In this document: positions 23,376 through 32,413 of the stretch, in pieces
Layout of the letters: every line of letters starts with the position of its first letter
How positions within the stretch are numbered: the stretch's first letter is position 1
NCBI RefSeq assembly: GCF_021245725.1
Contig: NZ_JAJGSX010000009.1
Span: forward strand, 248,001 to 312,000
Direction: 5' to 3'
Length of the DNA: 64,000 nucleotides
Source of the DNA: Pseudonocardia sp. TRM90224
GTDB taxonomy: Bacteria; Actinomycetota; Actinomycetes; Mycobacteriales; Pseudonocardiaceae
Program-made: the position numbers and the translations under genes
The notes under the pieces: model-generated
What the model was told of the DNA's origin: nothing
The model's input: only the letters and a program-made list of their open reading frames with translations
The model's database searches: none

Positions 23376-24070
23376 CGGCCGACCTCCGTGCGATCCGGGC
23401 TGCGATGCGGGCTGCGATGCGAGCTGCGCTGCGGGCTGCTCAGCATGGCGGCCCGGTTCGTGCCGGTCGAGAGCACGCGGGAACAGTGCGCCGGATCGAG
23501 ATCATGCGGGCCCCTGCGCCTAGGCATGCCGGAAGCGTCGCCGGAGGCCACCCGCGGCCGCCAGTGTGCGGACCACCCGCGCCGCGGGGGTGCTGGCACC
23601 CCGCGCCGTCCACCGCGTCCCGCGCCACGCAAGCCGCCCACATGTGTTGTTCACCGCCGCGAACCTGCCGGTCACCGACATGTCATCCGCCCGTGCACCG
23701 GCTGCGCTCGATCCCGGCTGTCCCGTGCACCCCTGCAACCCCGTCGATCAAGGTGTCGATCAACGTTGGGCGGCCGGCAACGGCGGCGAGTCGCGGGTCA
23801 CGTCGTGCGTGGTAGGGCCGGTGTGACCGGCGGTACACCCGTGCACGGTCATCGCGGTGCGGTGAACGGGCGCGTCGTGCACCCGGATGGGCGATCGTTC
23901 GTGGTATCACCCTTACGGGTGATCGACCCGAGAACCCACAGGTGGGACCCCAGTTTTCCGGATCCGACGCTTCGTGAGTACGTTCGTCGGGACCCGAGCG
24001 GGGAAGCCCGCCAGGCGCAAGATTCTGCGTTCCCAGACCCTGAGGCGCACGACGAAAGACGGAGGAGATC
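23376..24070. other. 695-base gene-poor region upstream of the ABC operon and mihF
   Basis: Open frames here (for example plus 23388-24089 and minus 23683-24357) have no recognisable protein features and run into mihF, so none is called. Contents seen: a degenerate GCGATGCGGGCT tandem repeat near 23398-23436, the 15-base near-palindrome at 23587-23602, and a 7-bp hairpin with loop TTAC at 23906-23923. It should hold the minus-strand ABC promoter and the plus-strand mihF promoter. In M. tuberculosis this spot holds a PE/PPE pair. Confidence 0.5.
23587..23602. promoter_or_regulatory. Near-palindrome matching 15233-15247
   Basis: GGGGTGCTGGCACCCC; its reverse complement shares 15 of 15 bases with 15233-15247. 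It lies ~210 bases upstream of the ABC ATPase start. The two copies bracket the kinase/ABC module. Function is a guess. Confidence 0.3.
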
Positions 24071-24385
24071 GTGGCCCTTCCACAGCTGACCGAGGAACAG
24101 CGCGCTGCCGCGTTGGAGAAGGCGGCCGCGGCGCGCCGTGCTCGGGCCGAGCTGAAGGACCGGCTCAAGCGCGGTGGCACCACCCTCGGCGAGGTCCTCA
24201 AGCAGTCGGACACCGACGAGGTGCTCCGGAAGATGAAGGTCTCAGCTCTTCTCGAGGCTATGCCGGGCGTGGGCAAGGTTCGTGCCGCACAGATCATGGA
24301 GCGGCTCGAGATCGCCCCGTCGCGACGACTGGGCGGGCTCGGCGACCGGCAGCGCAAGGCGCTGCTGGCCGATTTCGAGGGCTGA
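24071..24385 (+). CDS. mihF: Integration host factor, actinobacterial type (mIHF)
   Basis: An actinobacteria-specific nucleoid protein that bends DNA and supports phage integration, cell growth and, in Streptomyces, development. The 104-residue protein has an N-terminal Lys/Arg/Ala-rich helix ([20 protein letters not shown]), the conserved [11 protein letters not shown], and a C-terminal helix-two-turn-helix ([20 protein letters not shown]). GTG start with GGAGGAG a few bases upstream. Same order mihF-gmk-rpoZ as in mycobacteria. Confidence 0.96.
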   Translation: MALPQLTEEQRAAALEKAAAARRARAELKDRLKRGGTTLGEVLKQSDTDEVLRKMKVSALLEAMPGVGKVRAAQIMERLEIAPSRRLGGLGDRQRKALLADFEG

Positions 24386-24403
24386 ACTAGTTTGCGAGTT
24401 CAG
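24382..24403 (+). repeat. 7-bp hairpin overlapping the mihF stop
   Basis: CTGAACT (24382-24388) pairs with AGTTCAG (24397-24403), loop of 8. It includes the mihF stop codon and lies right before the gmk N-terminal region. No T-run follows. Confidence 0.45.
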
Positions 24404-24407
24404 CATC

Positions 24408-25031
24408 ATTAGCGGCGGTTCGCGACCGCACGAGCCCCGGAGGGGCCGGCTGATCGTATTGGCCGGCCCCTCCGGCGTCGGCAAGAGCAGCGTGGTGACG
24501 GCGTTGCGAGCGCGTATGCCGGAGCTGTACTTCAGCGTGTCGGCGACCACCCGCGACCCGCGTCCCGGTGAGGTCGACGGCGTGCACTACCGGTTCGTCG
24601 GCCCCGCCGGGTTCGACCGGCTCATCGAGGACGGCGACCTGCTGGAGTGGGCCGAGATCCACGGCGGCCTGCAACGCTCCGGCACCCCGCGGGCACCGGT
24701 GGAGAAGGCGCTGGCCGACGGTCTGCCGGTGCTCGTCGAACTCGACCTGCAGGGTGCGCGAGCGATGAAGGCCGCGATGCCGGAGTCGGTCGCCGTGTTC
24801 CTGGAGCCGCCGTCGTTCGAGGAGCTGGCCCGCCGGCTGCGTGGCCGGGGCACCGAGTCGCAGGCGCAGTTCGAACGCAGGCTCGTGACCGCCCGCGAGG
24901 AGATGGCCGCGAAGACCGAGTTCGACGTGGTCGTGGTGAACGACGACGTGCAGGTCGTCGTCGACCGCTTGGTAGAGTTGCTGGTCGGCCGCGTACACGA
25001 CCTTGCGGCCACACCCCCTTCCCAGGAGTAA
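24408..25031 (+). CDS. gmk: Guanylate kinase (start codon uncertain)
   Basis: Phosphorylates GMP to GDP. Catalytic features are intact: P-loop [10 protein letters not shown], the GMP-binding [13 protein letters not shown] segment, and the lid LRGRGTES. The start is unusual. Between the ATG at 24282 (inside mihF) and the P-loop there is no in-frame ATG, GTG or TTG. Candidates are ATT 24408, giving [20 protein letters not shown] without a clear ribosome binding site, and CTG 24450, which has GGAGG at 24439-24443, six bases upstream, and would give [15 protein letters not shown] 24282 would add 42 residues unlike the family. The start given here is provisional. rpoZ follows within 5 bases. Confidence 0.88.
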   Translation: MSGGSRPHEPRRGRLIVLAGPSGVGKSSVVTALRARMPELYFSVSATTRDPRPGEVDGVHYRFVGPAGFDRLIEDGDLLEWAEIHGGLQRSGTPRAPVEKALADGLPVLVELDLQGARAMKAAMPESVAVFLEPPSFEELARRLRGRGTESQAQFERRLVTAREEMAAKTEFDVVVVNDDVQVVVDRLVELLVGRVHDLAATPPSQE

Positions 25032-25035
25032 TTGA

Positions 25036-25317
25036 GTGAGCATGCCGCTGACGGCCCCCGTTGCCGGGGCCCTTCCCGAGGGCATCACCAACCCGCCGAT
25101 CGACGACCTCCTCGGTCAGGTCAGCTCGAAGTACGCCCTCGTGATCTACGCGGCCAAGCGCGCGCGCCAGATCAACGACTACTACTCCCAGCTGGGCGAG
25201 GGCCTGCTCGAGTACGTCGGCCCGCTCGTCGAGCCCGGTCCCCGCGAGAAGCCGCTGTCGATCGCCATGCGCGAGATCCAGTCCGGGCTGCTGGAGCACA
25301 CTGAAGGCGAGCAGTAG
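25036..25317 (+). CDS. rpoZ: DNA-directed RNA polymerase omega subunit
   Basis: Small subunit that helps fold and assemble beta-prime. The 93-residue protein has the actinobacterial omega pattern: [11 protein letters not shown], then [19 protein letters not shown], ending in the helix [17 protein letters not shown] 25036 has AGGAG seven bases upstream; an ATG two codons on is an alternative. Close spacing to gmk and coaBC suggests one transcript. Confidence 0.96.
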   Translation: MSMPLTAPVAGALPEGITNPPIDDLLGQVSSKYALVIYAAKRARQINDYYSQLGEGLLEYVGPLVEPGPREKPLSIAMREIQSGLLEHTEGEQ

Positions 25318-25319
25318 CC

Positions 25320-26531
25320 ATGTCGTCGCCCCGGGTCCTGCTCGGGGTGGCCGGCGGCATCGCCGCCTACAAGAGCGCCGAGCTCCTGCGCAGGCTCACC
25401 GAGAGCGGCCATTCCGTACGGGTGCTGCCGACCGCTGCCGCGTTGGAGTTCGTCGGCGCGGCCACGTTCGAGGCGCTCTCGGGGCAGCCGGTGCACACCG
25501 GCGTCTTCGCGGACGTCCCATCTGTGCAGCACGTGCGGCTCGGCCACGAGGCCGAGCTCGTCGTCGTCGCGCCGGCCACGGCCGACCTGCTCGCGCGGGC
25601 CACCCACGGCCGCGCCGACGACCTGCTCACCGCGTCGTTGCTGACCGCGCGGTGCCCGGTGCTGTTCGCCCCTGCGATGCACACGGAGATGTGGGAGCAC
25701 CCCGCGACCGTTGCGAACGTCGAGGTGCTCCGTTCGCGTGGCGTCGTCGTCATGGATCCCGCCTCCGGCCGGTTGACCGGCAAGGACACCGGGCCTGGCC
25801 GCCTGCCGGAGCCGTCGGAGATCGCCGACCTCGCCCGGCTGCTGCTGGAGCGGCGCGACGCGCTGCCGCGCGACCTGGAGGGCAAGCGGGTCGTCGTCTC
25901 GGCAGGCGGCACCCGGGAGGCGCTCGACCCCGTCCGTTATCTCGGCAACCGCTCGTCTGGCCGGCAGGGCTACGCACTGGCCACCGTCGCCGCACAGCGC
26001 GGCGCCCAGGTCACGCTCGTCGCGGGGCACACCGCCGACCTGCACGACCCCGCAGCCGTCGACGTAGTGCGAGTCGGCTCGGCCCTCGAGCTGCGCGACG
26101 CGATGCACGCCGCCGCCAAGGGTGCCGACGCGATCGTCATGGCCGCGGCCGTCGCCGACTTCCGGCCGGTGTCACTGGTCGGCCACAAGATCAAGAAGGG
26201 GGCCGGCGACCCCGACCCGCTCGTGCTGACCACGAACCCCGACATCCTCGTGGAGCTGGTCGGGGCCCGGCCGGCGGGCCAGGTGGTCGTCGGGTTCGCC
26301 GCGGAGACCGGCGACGCGACCGGCGACGCGCTGCACCACGGCCGGGCCAAGCTCGCACGCAAGGGCTGCGACCTGCTGGTCGTCAACGCCGTCGGCGACG
26401 GGAAGGCGTTCGAGGTGCCCGACAACGGCGGCTGGCTGCTCGGCGCCGACGGCTCCGAGAAGGAGCTGGCGATCGGCTCGAAGGCGCTGCTCGCTTCGCA
26501 CGTCTGGGACGCGGTAGCCGGCCGGCTCTAG
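25320..26531 (+). CDS. coaBC: Bifunctional phosphopantothenoylcysteine decarboxylase / synthetase
   Basis: Makes 4'-phosphopantetheine for CoA in two steps. The 403-residue protein has the flavoprotein CoaC domain (residues ~1-180: GVAGGIAAYKSAELLRRL, the catalytic His region in QHVRLG, and FAPAMHTEMWEHPA with the active-site Met/Cys loop) and the CoaB domain (~190-403: VVVSAGGTREALDPVRYLGNRSSGRQG, AAAVADFRPV, KIKK). ATG 25320 lies 2 bases after the rpoZ stop. Same position (dfp) in M. tuberculosis. Confidence 0.97.
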   Translation: MSSPRVLLGVAGGIAAYKSAELLRRLTESGHSVRVLPTAAALEFVGAATFEALSGQPVHTGVFADVPSVQHVRLGHEAELVVVAPATADLLARATHGRADDLLTASLLTARCPVLFAPAMHTEMWEHPATVANVEVLRSRGVVVMDPASGRLTGKDTGPGRLPEPSEIADLARLLLERRDALPRDLEGKRVVVSAGGTREALDPVRYLGNRSSGRQGYALATVAAQRGAQVTLVAGHTADLHDPAAVDVVRVGSALELRDAMHAAAKGADAIVMAAAVADFRPVSLVGHKIKKGAGDPDPLVLTTNPDILVELVGARPAGQVVVGFAAETGDATGDALHHGRAKLARKGCDLLVVNAVGDGKAFEVPDNGGWLLGADGSEKELAIGSKALLASHVWDAVAGRL

Positions 26532-26549
26532 GAGTACCTGAGGATGAGT

Positions 26550-26607
26550 CGCCCCGCGGGCGGTGCGCGACGTCGGGGGGTTGGCGTGCGCTGCCGCCCG
26601 CGGGGCG
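26550..26607. terminator. Bidirectional hairpin between coaBC and the SH3 gene
   Basis: Arms 26550-26563 and 26594-26607 are perfectly complementary (14 bp), with further GCGC pairing inside the 30-base loop. It separates two genes that face each other. Confidence 0.75.
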
Positions 26608-26612
26608 GTTGA

Positions 26613-27122
26613 TCAGCCGAACAGACCGAGCAGCGAGGCGGGTTGCTGCTCGGAGTCCGACTGGTCGGGCTCTCCTGACGAGTCGGACTCGTCGGGAGCG
26701 GTCGTGGGTTCGGGGCTCGTCCCGGGCTCGGCGCCGCCGGTCGGTTCGGGGGTGACCCGGGAGGACTCCGGCGGTGGTGGCGTGGTGCGGTCGGCCGGTG
26801 CCTCGGGGACGGTGCCGTTGACCCGCACGAACTCCTGGGCGGCCCAGCCGCCGACGTCGGTGAGCTGGACGAAGCCGTCGCGGTTCTCGCCGACCTGGAC
26901 GGCCGTGCCCGCCTCGCACAGCGCAACGATCCTCGCGTCGGCCCGCGGCTGCTCGCGGACGTTGACGTTCTCGACGCACTGCCCCGGTTCCGCCGCGGTC
27001 GCCGTGCCGGCGACGAGCGCCATCAGGGTTGCCGCACCGACGGCGACCACCGTGCTGACGGCGACCACCGCGCCGACCGCCGCTGCCGGGCGGCCGGGCC
27101 GTCGAATCATGAGGGTGTTCAT
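26613..27122 (-). CDS. Secreted SH3-like domain protein
   Basis: A 169-residue exported protein of unknown function. Residues ~1-44 form a long signal peptide (RRPGRPAAAV, then a hydrophobic stretch, ATA-A cleavage region). Residues ~48-105 look like a bacterial SH3 domain (NVNVREQPRADARIVALCEAGT, GWAAQEFVRV) with two Cys that could form a disulfide. The tail is Pro/Thr/Glu/Ser-rich and acidic. Start ATG 27122 with GGAGG upstream. Such domains often bind cell-wall peptides. It faces coaBC and is divergent from metK. Confidence 0.75.
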   Translation of the reverse strand: MNTLMIRRPGRPAAAVGAVVAVSTVVAVGAATLMALVAGTATAAEPGQCVENVNVREQPRADARIVALCEAGTAVQVGENRDGFVQLTDVGGWAAQEFVRVNGTVPEAPADRTTPPPPESSRVTPEPTGGAEPGTSPEPTTAPDESDSSGEPDQSDSEQQPASLLGLFG

Positions 27123-27304
27123 CTGGAGCGGTCCTCCGTCGAATCGGATCTACCCTTTGCCCAACGAGCGTTTTCGTTACCGATTCGCTACCAGGCGTGA
27201 CATCACCGGAAGGGCTGACGGCGTGGCCGCAGGTGTGACGCGTCGTGACCAACCGTCATCAACGTGAACCGCCCGCCGGGAGAAGTCCGCCGGTGGGGGT
27301 CGAC

Positions 27305-27310
27305 TACGCT
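27305..27310 (+). promoter_or_regulatory. Candidate -10 for metK
   Basis: TACGCT, about 64 bases before the metK GTG. No -35 or SAM riboswitch fold could be recognised in the 250-base divergent region 27123-27373. Confidence 0.3.
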
Positions 27311-27373
27311 GGTGAGGACATTCTTCGACGTACCTGTCGATCCGATCAGGCGATATACGGGATGGAGCACGGC

Positions 27374-28576
27374 GTGGCGAACGCAGGCCGGCGGTTGTTC
27401 ACCAGCGAGTCGGTGACCGAGGGACACCCCGACAAGATGTGTGACGCCATCAGCGACACCATCCTCGACGCACTGCTGACCGACGACCCCCGCAGCCGCG
27501 TCGCCGTAGAGACGCTCGTGACCACCGGTCAGGTGCACGTCGCGGGTGAGGTGACGACGTCCACCTACGCCGACATCCCCACCCTCGTCCGCGAGAAGAT
27601 CATCGAGATCGGCTACGACTCCTCGGCGAAGGGCTTCGACGGGTCGTCGTGCGGCGTCAACGTCGCCATCGGCTCGCAGTCGGCCGACATCGCGCAGGGC
27701 GTCGACACGGCCTACGAGAGTCGCGTCGAGATGTCCGACGACGAGATCGCCAAGCAGGGCGCGGGCGACCAGGGGCTCATGTTCGGCTACGCCAACACCG
27801 ACACCCCCGAGCTGCTGCCGCTGCCGATCGCGCTGGCGCACCGGCTGGCCCGCAGGCTCACCGAGGTCCGCAAGTCGAACGTCCTGCCTTACCTGCGGCC
27901 CGACGGCAAGACCCAGGTCACCATCGAGTACGACGGCGACAAGGCCGTCCGCCTCGACACCGTGGTCGTCTCCAGCCAGCACGCCGCCGACGTCGACCTC
28001 GAGGCCCTGCTCGCCCCCGACATCCGCGAGCACGTCGTCGGCCCCGAGATCGCCGAGCTCGGCCTCGACGTCTCCGATGTCCGCCTGCTGGTCAACCCGA
28101 CCGGGCGGTTCGTCGTCGGCGGCCCGATGGGCGACGCCGGCCTGACCGGGCGCAAGATCATCGTCGACACCTACGGCGGGTTCGCCCGCCACGGCGGCGG
28201 CGCCTTCTCCGGCAAGGACCCGTCGAAGGTCGACCGCTCGGCCGCCTACGCCATGCGCTGGGTCGCCAAGAACGCGGTGGCGGCGGGGCTCGCCGAGCGC
28301 ATCGAGGTGCAGGTCGCCTACGCGATCGGCAAGGCCGCACCGGTCGGACTCTTCGTCGAGACCTTCGGCACCGAGCACGTCGACCCCGAGCGCATCCAGT
28401 CGGCGATCACCGAGGTCTTCGACCTGCGCCCGGCAGCGATCATCCGCGACCTCGACCTGCTGCGTCCCATCTACGCGCAGACCGCCGCGTACGGCCACTT
28501 CGGCCGCACCGACGTCGAGCTGCCGTGGGAGAGCACCTCGCGCGCCGACGCGCTGAAGGCCGCAGCCGGGAGCTGA
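27374..28576 (+). CDS. metK: S-adenosylmethionine synthase
   Basis: Makes SAM from methionine and ATP in the cytoplasm. The 400-residue length fits. Motifs: [20 protein letters not shown] at the N-terminus, [12 protein letters not shown] (methionine loop), [20 protein letters not shown] and the P-loop-like [19 protein letters not shown] 27374 is preferred over ATG 27362 because GGAG lies six bases before it. Earlier codons (to 27245) have no homology. A strong terminator follows. Confidence 0.97.
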   Translation: MANAGRRLFTSESVTEGHPDKMCDAISDTILDALLTDDPRSRVAVETLVTTGQVHVAGEVTTSTYADIPTLVREKIIEIGYDSSAKGFDGSSCGVNVAIGSQSADIAQGVDTAYESRVEMSDDEIAKQGAGDQGLMFGYANTDTPELLPLPIALAHRLARRLTEVRKSNVLPYLRPDGKTQVTIEYDGDKAVRLDTVVVSSQHAADVDLEALLAPDIREHVVGPEIAELGLDVSDVRLLVNPTGRFVVGGPMGDAGLTGRKIIVDTYGGFARHGGGAFSGKDPSKVDRSAAYAMRWVAKNAVAAGLAERIEVQVAYAIGKAAPVGLFVETFGTEHVDPERIQSAITEVFDLRPAAIIRDLDLLRPIYAQTAAYGHFGRTDVELPWESTSRADALKAAAGS

Positions 28577-28586
28577 GCCTCCGATA

Positions 28587-28618
28587 CCCCTCGCCACCGC
28601 CTGAACGGTGGCGAGGGG
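28587..28618 (+). terminator. Terminator hairpin after metK
   Basis: Arms 28587-28599 and 28606-28618 pair perfectly over 13 bp with a 6-base loop, 10 bases after the metK stop. Confidence 0.8.
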
Positions 28619-28661
28619 GTCTCTGATAGACCGTGTGCCCACCAGCGACGGAGGAGGGCAC

Positions 28662-30791
28662 GTGGCGGCGGGAGAAGAGGCGCCCGCTCGAGCGGCGCCA
28701 CCGGCGTCGAAGAAGGCGCCGCGCAACCGGGGTGAGTGGCGTGCCGCGGAGCGGCTGCCGGTCGCCCAGGTGGCCGTCGACGTCCCGCTCGCCCACCTCG
28801 ACCGGCCCTTCGACTACCGCGTGCCCGAGCACCTCGACGCCGTCGCCGTGCCGGGGGTGCGGCTGCGCGTGCGGTTCGCCGGAAGGCTCGTCGACGGCTT
28901 CCTGCTCGCGCGGGTTGCCGGCTCGGATCACGGTGGGAAGCTCGCGTGGGTCGAGAAGGTCGTCTCGCCGGAGCCGGCGTTGACCGCCGACGTCGCTGCT
29001 GTGTGCCGAGCGGTCGCCGACCGGTACGCCGGGGTGATGGCCGACGTGCTGCGCCTCGCCGTGCCACCGCGGCACGCCAAGGTGGAGGCCGAACCGCAGC
29101 GGGCCGCCGCAGGAGCAGTCGCCGCAGGAGCAGTCGCCGCTGAACCGGCCGTCACCGAATCGGCCGCCGCAGAGGTGGGACGTGACGGCTGGGCCCGCTA
29201 CCCGCGCGGGCCGGCGCTGCTCGACGCGCTGGCCGGCGGACGGGCCGCGCACGCGGTCTGGCAGGCGCTGCCCGGCGAGACGTGGCAGGACCGGCTCGCC
29301 GAGGCCGCCGCCGCGACCGTCTCGGCCGGGCGGGGTGTCCTGCTCGTCGTGCCCGACCACCGTGATGTCGAAGCCCTGCACACGGCCTGCGCGGAGCTGC
29401 TCGGCAAGGACGCGGTCGTCGCGCTCGCGGCCGACCTCGGGCCGGCCGAGCGCTACCGCCGATGGCTGGCCGTGCGCCGCGGCCAGGTCCGCGTTGTCGT
29501 CGGCACCCGCTCCGCGGTGTTCGCCCCCGTCGAGAAGTTGGGTCTCGTCGTCGTCTGGGACGACGGCGACGACCTGCACGCCGAGCCGCGCGCGCCGTAC
29601 CCGCACGTCCGCGACGTGCTCGTGCTGCGTGCGCACACCGGGGGAGCGGCGCTGCTCGTCGCGGGGTTCGCGCGCACCGCCGAAGGACAGCTGCTCGTCG
29701 AATCCGGCTGGGCGCAGGCCGTCGAGGCCGAACGTGGTGTCGTGCGCTCGGTCATGCCACGGGTTGTTGCCCTCGACGAGACCGGGGGGCAGCTCGCGCG
29801 CGACCCCGACGCGATGGCTGCCCGGCTGCCCGCCGTCGCGTTCGAGGCGGCACGCACCGCCATCACGGCGGGCCGCCCCGTGCTGGTGCAGGTCCCCCGC
29901 GCCGGATATGTCCCGTGGTTGTCGTGTGCCTCCTGTCGTGAGACGGCCCGCTGCCGGGCCTGCGCCGGTCCGCTCGGGGTGCCGGGCCGGGCCACCGGCA
30001 GTGGGAATGGCCGCGAGGGGACGCCCGCCCTGCCGCACTGCCGCTGGTGCGGGCGGGCCGAACCGGCGTTCCGGTGCGCCGCGTGCGGCTCCCGGCGGTT
30101 GCGCGCGGGCGTGATCGGTTCCGGGCGCACCGCCGAGGAACTCGGCAGGGCCTTCCCCGGTGTCCCGGTGCGAGCGTCCGGCGGCGGCGCACCGGTGCTC
30201 ACGAGCGTCTCCGCCCGCGCCGAGATCGTTGTCGCGACCCCCGGCGCGGAACCGCGGGTCGGTGCAGGTGCCGGCTACGGAGCCGCGCTGCTCATGGATG
30301 GCTGGGCCCTCCTCGGCCGGCCAGACCTACGGGTGGCCGAGGAGACGCTGCGCCGCTGGCTGGGCGCGGCAGCGCTCGTCGTCCCGCACACCGAGGGCGG
30401 CCGGGTCGTCGTCATGGCGGATGCCGCGCTGCCCGTGGTGCAGGGCCTGGTGCGGTGGGACCCGGCCGGGCACGCCGCGGCGGAGCTGGCCGCACGGGCC
30501 GAGGTCGGGTTCCCACCTGCCGTGCGCATGGCGGCACTCGACGGGGTGCCCGACGCCGTCGCCGAGGTGCTGGCAACGCTGCCGGACACCGTGGAGGTGC
30601 TCGGCCCCGTCGAGCTGGATCCCGTGACCGACGACCCCGCAGCGGAGAAGCGCGAGCGCGCGCTGCTGCGGGTGCCCCGGGCGCAAGGGCGGGTGCTCGC
30701 AGCCGAGCTGCACGCAGCCCAGGCGACCCGTTCGGCGCGCAAGGCGAGCGAGCCCGTGCGGGTCCGACTGGATCCCGTCGAGATCGGGTGA
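28662..30791 (+). CDS. priA: Primosomal protein N' (PriA), helicase motifs degenerate
   Basis: PriA restarts stalled replication forks. About 709 residues: an N-terminal 3'-DNA-binding domain (VDVPLAHLDRPFDYRVPE), a helicase-like core, eight Cys in four CxxC pairs (CASCRETARCRAC ... CRWCGRAEPAFRCAAC) that bind two zinc ions, and a C-terminal domain. The Walker A lysine segment expected near residue 200 is replaced by ALPGETWQDRLA, and the DEAH box by WDDGDD, so ATP-driven unwinding is doubtful. Such loss is known for actinobacterial PriA. Start GTG 28662 with GGAGG seven bases upstream. A 15-base tandem repeat (GCCGCAGGAGCAGTC) codes AAGAV repeats near residue 150. Confidence 0.92.
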   Translation: MAAGEEAPARAAPPASKKAPRNRGEWRAAERLPVAQVAVDVPLAHLDRPFDYRVPEHLDAVAVPGVRLRVRFAGRLVDGFLLARVAGSDHGGKLAWVEKVVSPEPALTADVAAVCRAVADRYAGVMADVLRLAVPPRHAKVEAEPQRAAAGAVAAGAVAAEPAVTESAAAEVGRDGWARYPRGPALLDALAGGRAAHAVWQALPGETWQDRLAEAAAATVSAGRGVLLVVPDHRDVEALHTACAELLGKDAVVALAADLGPAERYRRWLAVRRGQVRVVVGTRSAVFAPVEKLGLVVVWDDGDDLHAEPRAPYPHVRDVLVLRAHTGGAALLVAGFARTAEGQLLVESGWAQAVEAERGVVRSVMPRVVALDETGGQLARDPDAMAARLPAVAFEAARTAITAGRPVLVQVPRAGYVPWLSCASCRETARCRACAGPLGVPGRATGSGNGREGTPALPHCRWCGRAEPAFRCAACGSRRLRAGVIGSGRTAEELGRAFPGVPVRASGGGAPVLTSVSARAEIVVATPGAEPRVGAGAGYGAALLMDGWALLGRPDLRVAEETLRRWLGAAALVVPHTEGGRVVVMADAALPVVQGLVRWDPAGHAAAELAARAEVGFPPAVRMAALDGVPDAVAEVLATLPDTVEVLGPVELDPVTDDPAAEKRERALLRVPRAQGRVLAAELHAAQATRSARKASEPVRVRLDPVEIG

Positions 30792-30832
30792 TCGGAACGG
30801 CCTGCACGAGCGTGGCAGAATGGGTGGTCGCT

Positions 30833-30881
30833 CTAGGAGGTCCTGAACGATTGGGGCCCCAGTTGTTCAGGGCGCTCCTAG
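30833..30881. repeat. Imperfect inverted repeat between priA and def
   Basis: CTAGGAG (30833-30839) pairs with CTCCTAG (30875-30881) and CCTGAAC (30842-30848) with GTTCAGG (30865-30871), separated by a small internal bulge. The loop contains the 10-base palindrome TGGGGCCCCA. It could end priA transcription ahead of def. Confidence 0.55.
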
Positions 30882-30924
30882 TCCGAGCAACCGCATCCGT
30901 CGCTTCCCGCAGCCGAGGAGATCT

Positions 30925-31473
30925 GTGTCCGTCCAGCCCATCCGCTTGTTCGGCGACCCGGTGCTGCGCACTCCCGCCGTGCCCGTCACGACCTTCGACG
31001 CCGAGCTGCGCAAGCTGGTGGCCGACCTGACCGACACGATGCACGACGAGGGCGGCGCCGGCCTCGCCGCGCCGCAGCTGGGCGTCAGCCTGCGTGTGTT
31101 CACCTACGACTGCGACGGGTTCGAGGGGCACATCGTCAACCCGACCTTCGACGTCGTCGGCGACGAGGAACAGATCGGTCCGGAGGGCTGCCTCTCCATC
31201 CCCGGGCTGAGCTGGGAATGCAAGCGCCACCTGCACGTCGTGGCGAAGGGCTGGAACGAGCACGGCGAACCGATCTCGGTGGAGGGCAGCGAACTGCTCG
31301 CGCGCTGCATCCAGCACGAGACCGACCACCTCGACGGCGTACTGTTCCTCGATCGGCTCGATGCCGAGACCCGCAAGCAGGCGATGGCCGAGATCCGCGC
31401 CGCGGAGTGGTTCGGCACACCGCCCCCGGTGGTCAAGGTGAGCCCGCATCCGATGTTCGGGAAGACGAGGTAA
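30925..31473 (+). CDS. def: Peptide deformylase
   Basis: Removes the formyl group from new N-termini; Fe/Zn enzyme. The 182-residue protein has all three motifs: [18 protein letters not shown] (metal-binding Cys) and QHETDHLDG (HExxH). GTG 30925 has GAGGAG upstream. It is followed 4 bases later by fmt, which adds the same formyl group, a common pairing. Confidence 0.96.
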   Translation: MSVQPIRLFGDPVLRTPAVPVTTFDAELRKLVADLTDTMHDEGGAGLAAPQLGVSLRVFTYDCDGFEGHIVNPTFDVVGDEEQIGPEGCLSIPGLSWECKRHLHVVAKGWNEHGEPISVEGSELLARCIQHETDHLDGVLFLDRLDAETRKQAMAEIRAAEWFGTPPPVVKVSPHPMFGKTR

Positions 31474-31477
31474 GTAC

Positions 31478-32413
31478 GTGCGGCTGGTCTTCGCGGGTAC
31501 GCCGGAGCCGGCGGTGCCCGCCCTGCGGGCATTGCTGGAATCGCAGCGCCACACCGTAGCGGCGGTTGTGACGCGACCCGATGCCCGCTCCGGCCGCGGC
31601 CGCGAGGTGAAGCGCTCCCCGGTGGGCACGCTGGCCGACGAGGCCGGCATCCCCGTCCTCACCCCGGCCCGCCCCTCCGAGCCGGAGTTCCTCGACGCCC
31701 TGCGCGCGCTGGAGCCCGACTGCTGCCCGGTCGTCGCGTACGGCGCGCTGGTGCCACGCACGGCGCTGGACATCCCGCGCCACGGCTGGGTCAACCTGCA
31801 CTTCTCGCTGCTGCCCGCATGGCGGGGCGCAGCCCCGGTGCAGGCCGCGGTGCGGGCCGGCGACGAGATCACCGGCGCGTCGACGTTCCTCCTGGAGGAA
31901 GGGCTCGACACCGGCCCGGTGTTCGGCGTGGTGACCGAGGCGATCCGGCCGACCGACACCTCGGGTGAGCTGCTCGGGCGGCTCGCCCTCTCCGGCGCGC
32001 AGCTGCTGCTCGCAACCATGGACGGGATCGAGGACGGCAGCCTCGACGCCGCACCCCAGCCGGCCGAGGGCGTCTCGCACGCGCCGAAGGTGCTCACCGC
32101 CGACGCGCAGGTCGACTGGGCCGAGCCGCCCCTCGCCGTCGGTCGCCTCGTGCGCTCGGTCACCCCCGCCCCCGGTGCGTGGACCACGTTCCGCGGTGAG
32201 CGGCTCGGCCTCGGGCCGCTGTCGCTCGACCCTGCCGGCGAGCTGCCGACGCTCAAGCCCGGCGAGGTGCTCGCGGAGAAGCGCAGGGTGCTCGTCGGCA
32301 CCGCCGGCGCGCCGGTGGAGCTCGGCGAGGTGCGCCCCGTCGGGAAGCGCGCGATGCCGGCCCCCGACTGGGCGCGCGGGGTGCGCATCGAGCCGGGGGA
32401 GGCGTTCGCGTGA
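31478..32413 (+). CDS. fmt: Methionyl-tRNA formyltransferase
   Basis: Formylates initiator Met-tRNA using 10-formyl-THF. The 311-residue protein has the N-terminal formyltransferase fold ([19 protein letters not shown]), the catalytic block [18 protein letters not shown], and a C-terminal OB-like domain with LGLGPL. GTG start after GAGG. Its stop overlaps the rsmB GTG by four bases. def-fmt-rsmB is a conserved order. Confidence 0.96.
   Translation: MRLVFAGTPEPAVPALRALLESQRHTVAAVVTRPDARSGRGREVKRSPVGTLADEAGIPVLTPARPSEPEFLDALRALEPDCCPVVAYGALVPRTALDIPRHGWVNLHFSLLPAWRGAAPVQAAVRAGDEITGASTFLLEEGLDTGPVFGVVTEAIRPTDTSGELLGRLALSGAQLLLATMDGIEDGSLDAAPQPAEGVSHAPKVLTADAQVDWAEPPLAVGRLVRSVTPAPGAWTTFRGERLGLGPLSLDPAGELPTLKPGEVLAEKRRVLVGTAGAPVELGEVRPVGKRAMPAPDWARGVRIEPGEAFA

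Noticed and set aside
23388..24089. Plus-strand open frame of 233 codons in the gap before mihF
   Set aside because: No domain, biased composition, starts in a repeat, and overlaps the mihF start.
27123..27373. SAM riboswitch ahead of metK
   Set aside because: No SAM-I, SAM-II or SAM-IV core could be recognised in the divergent region.
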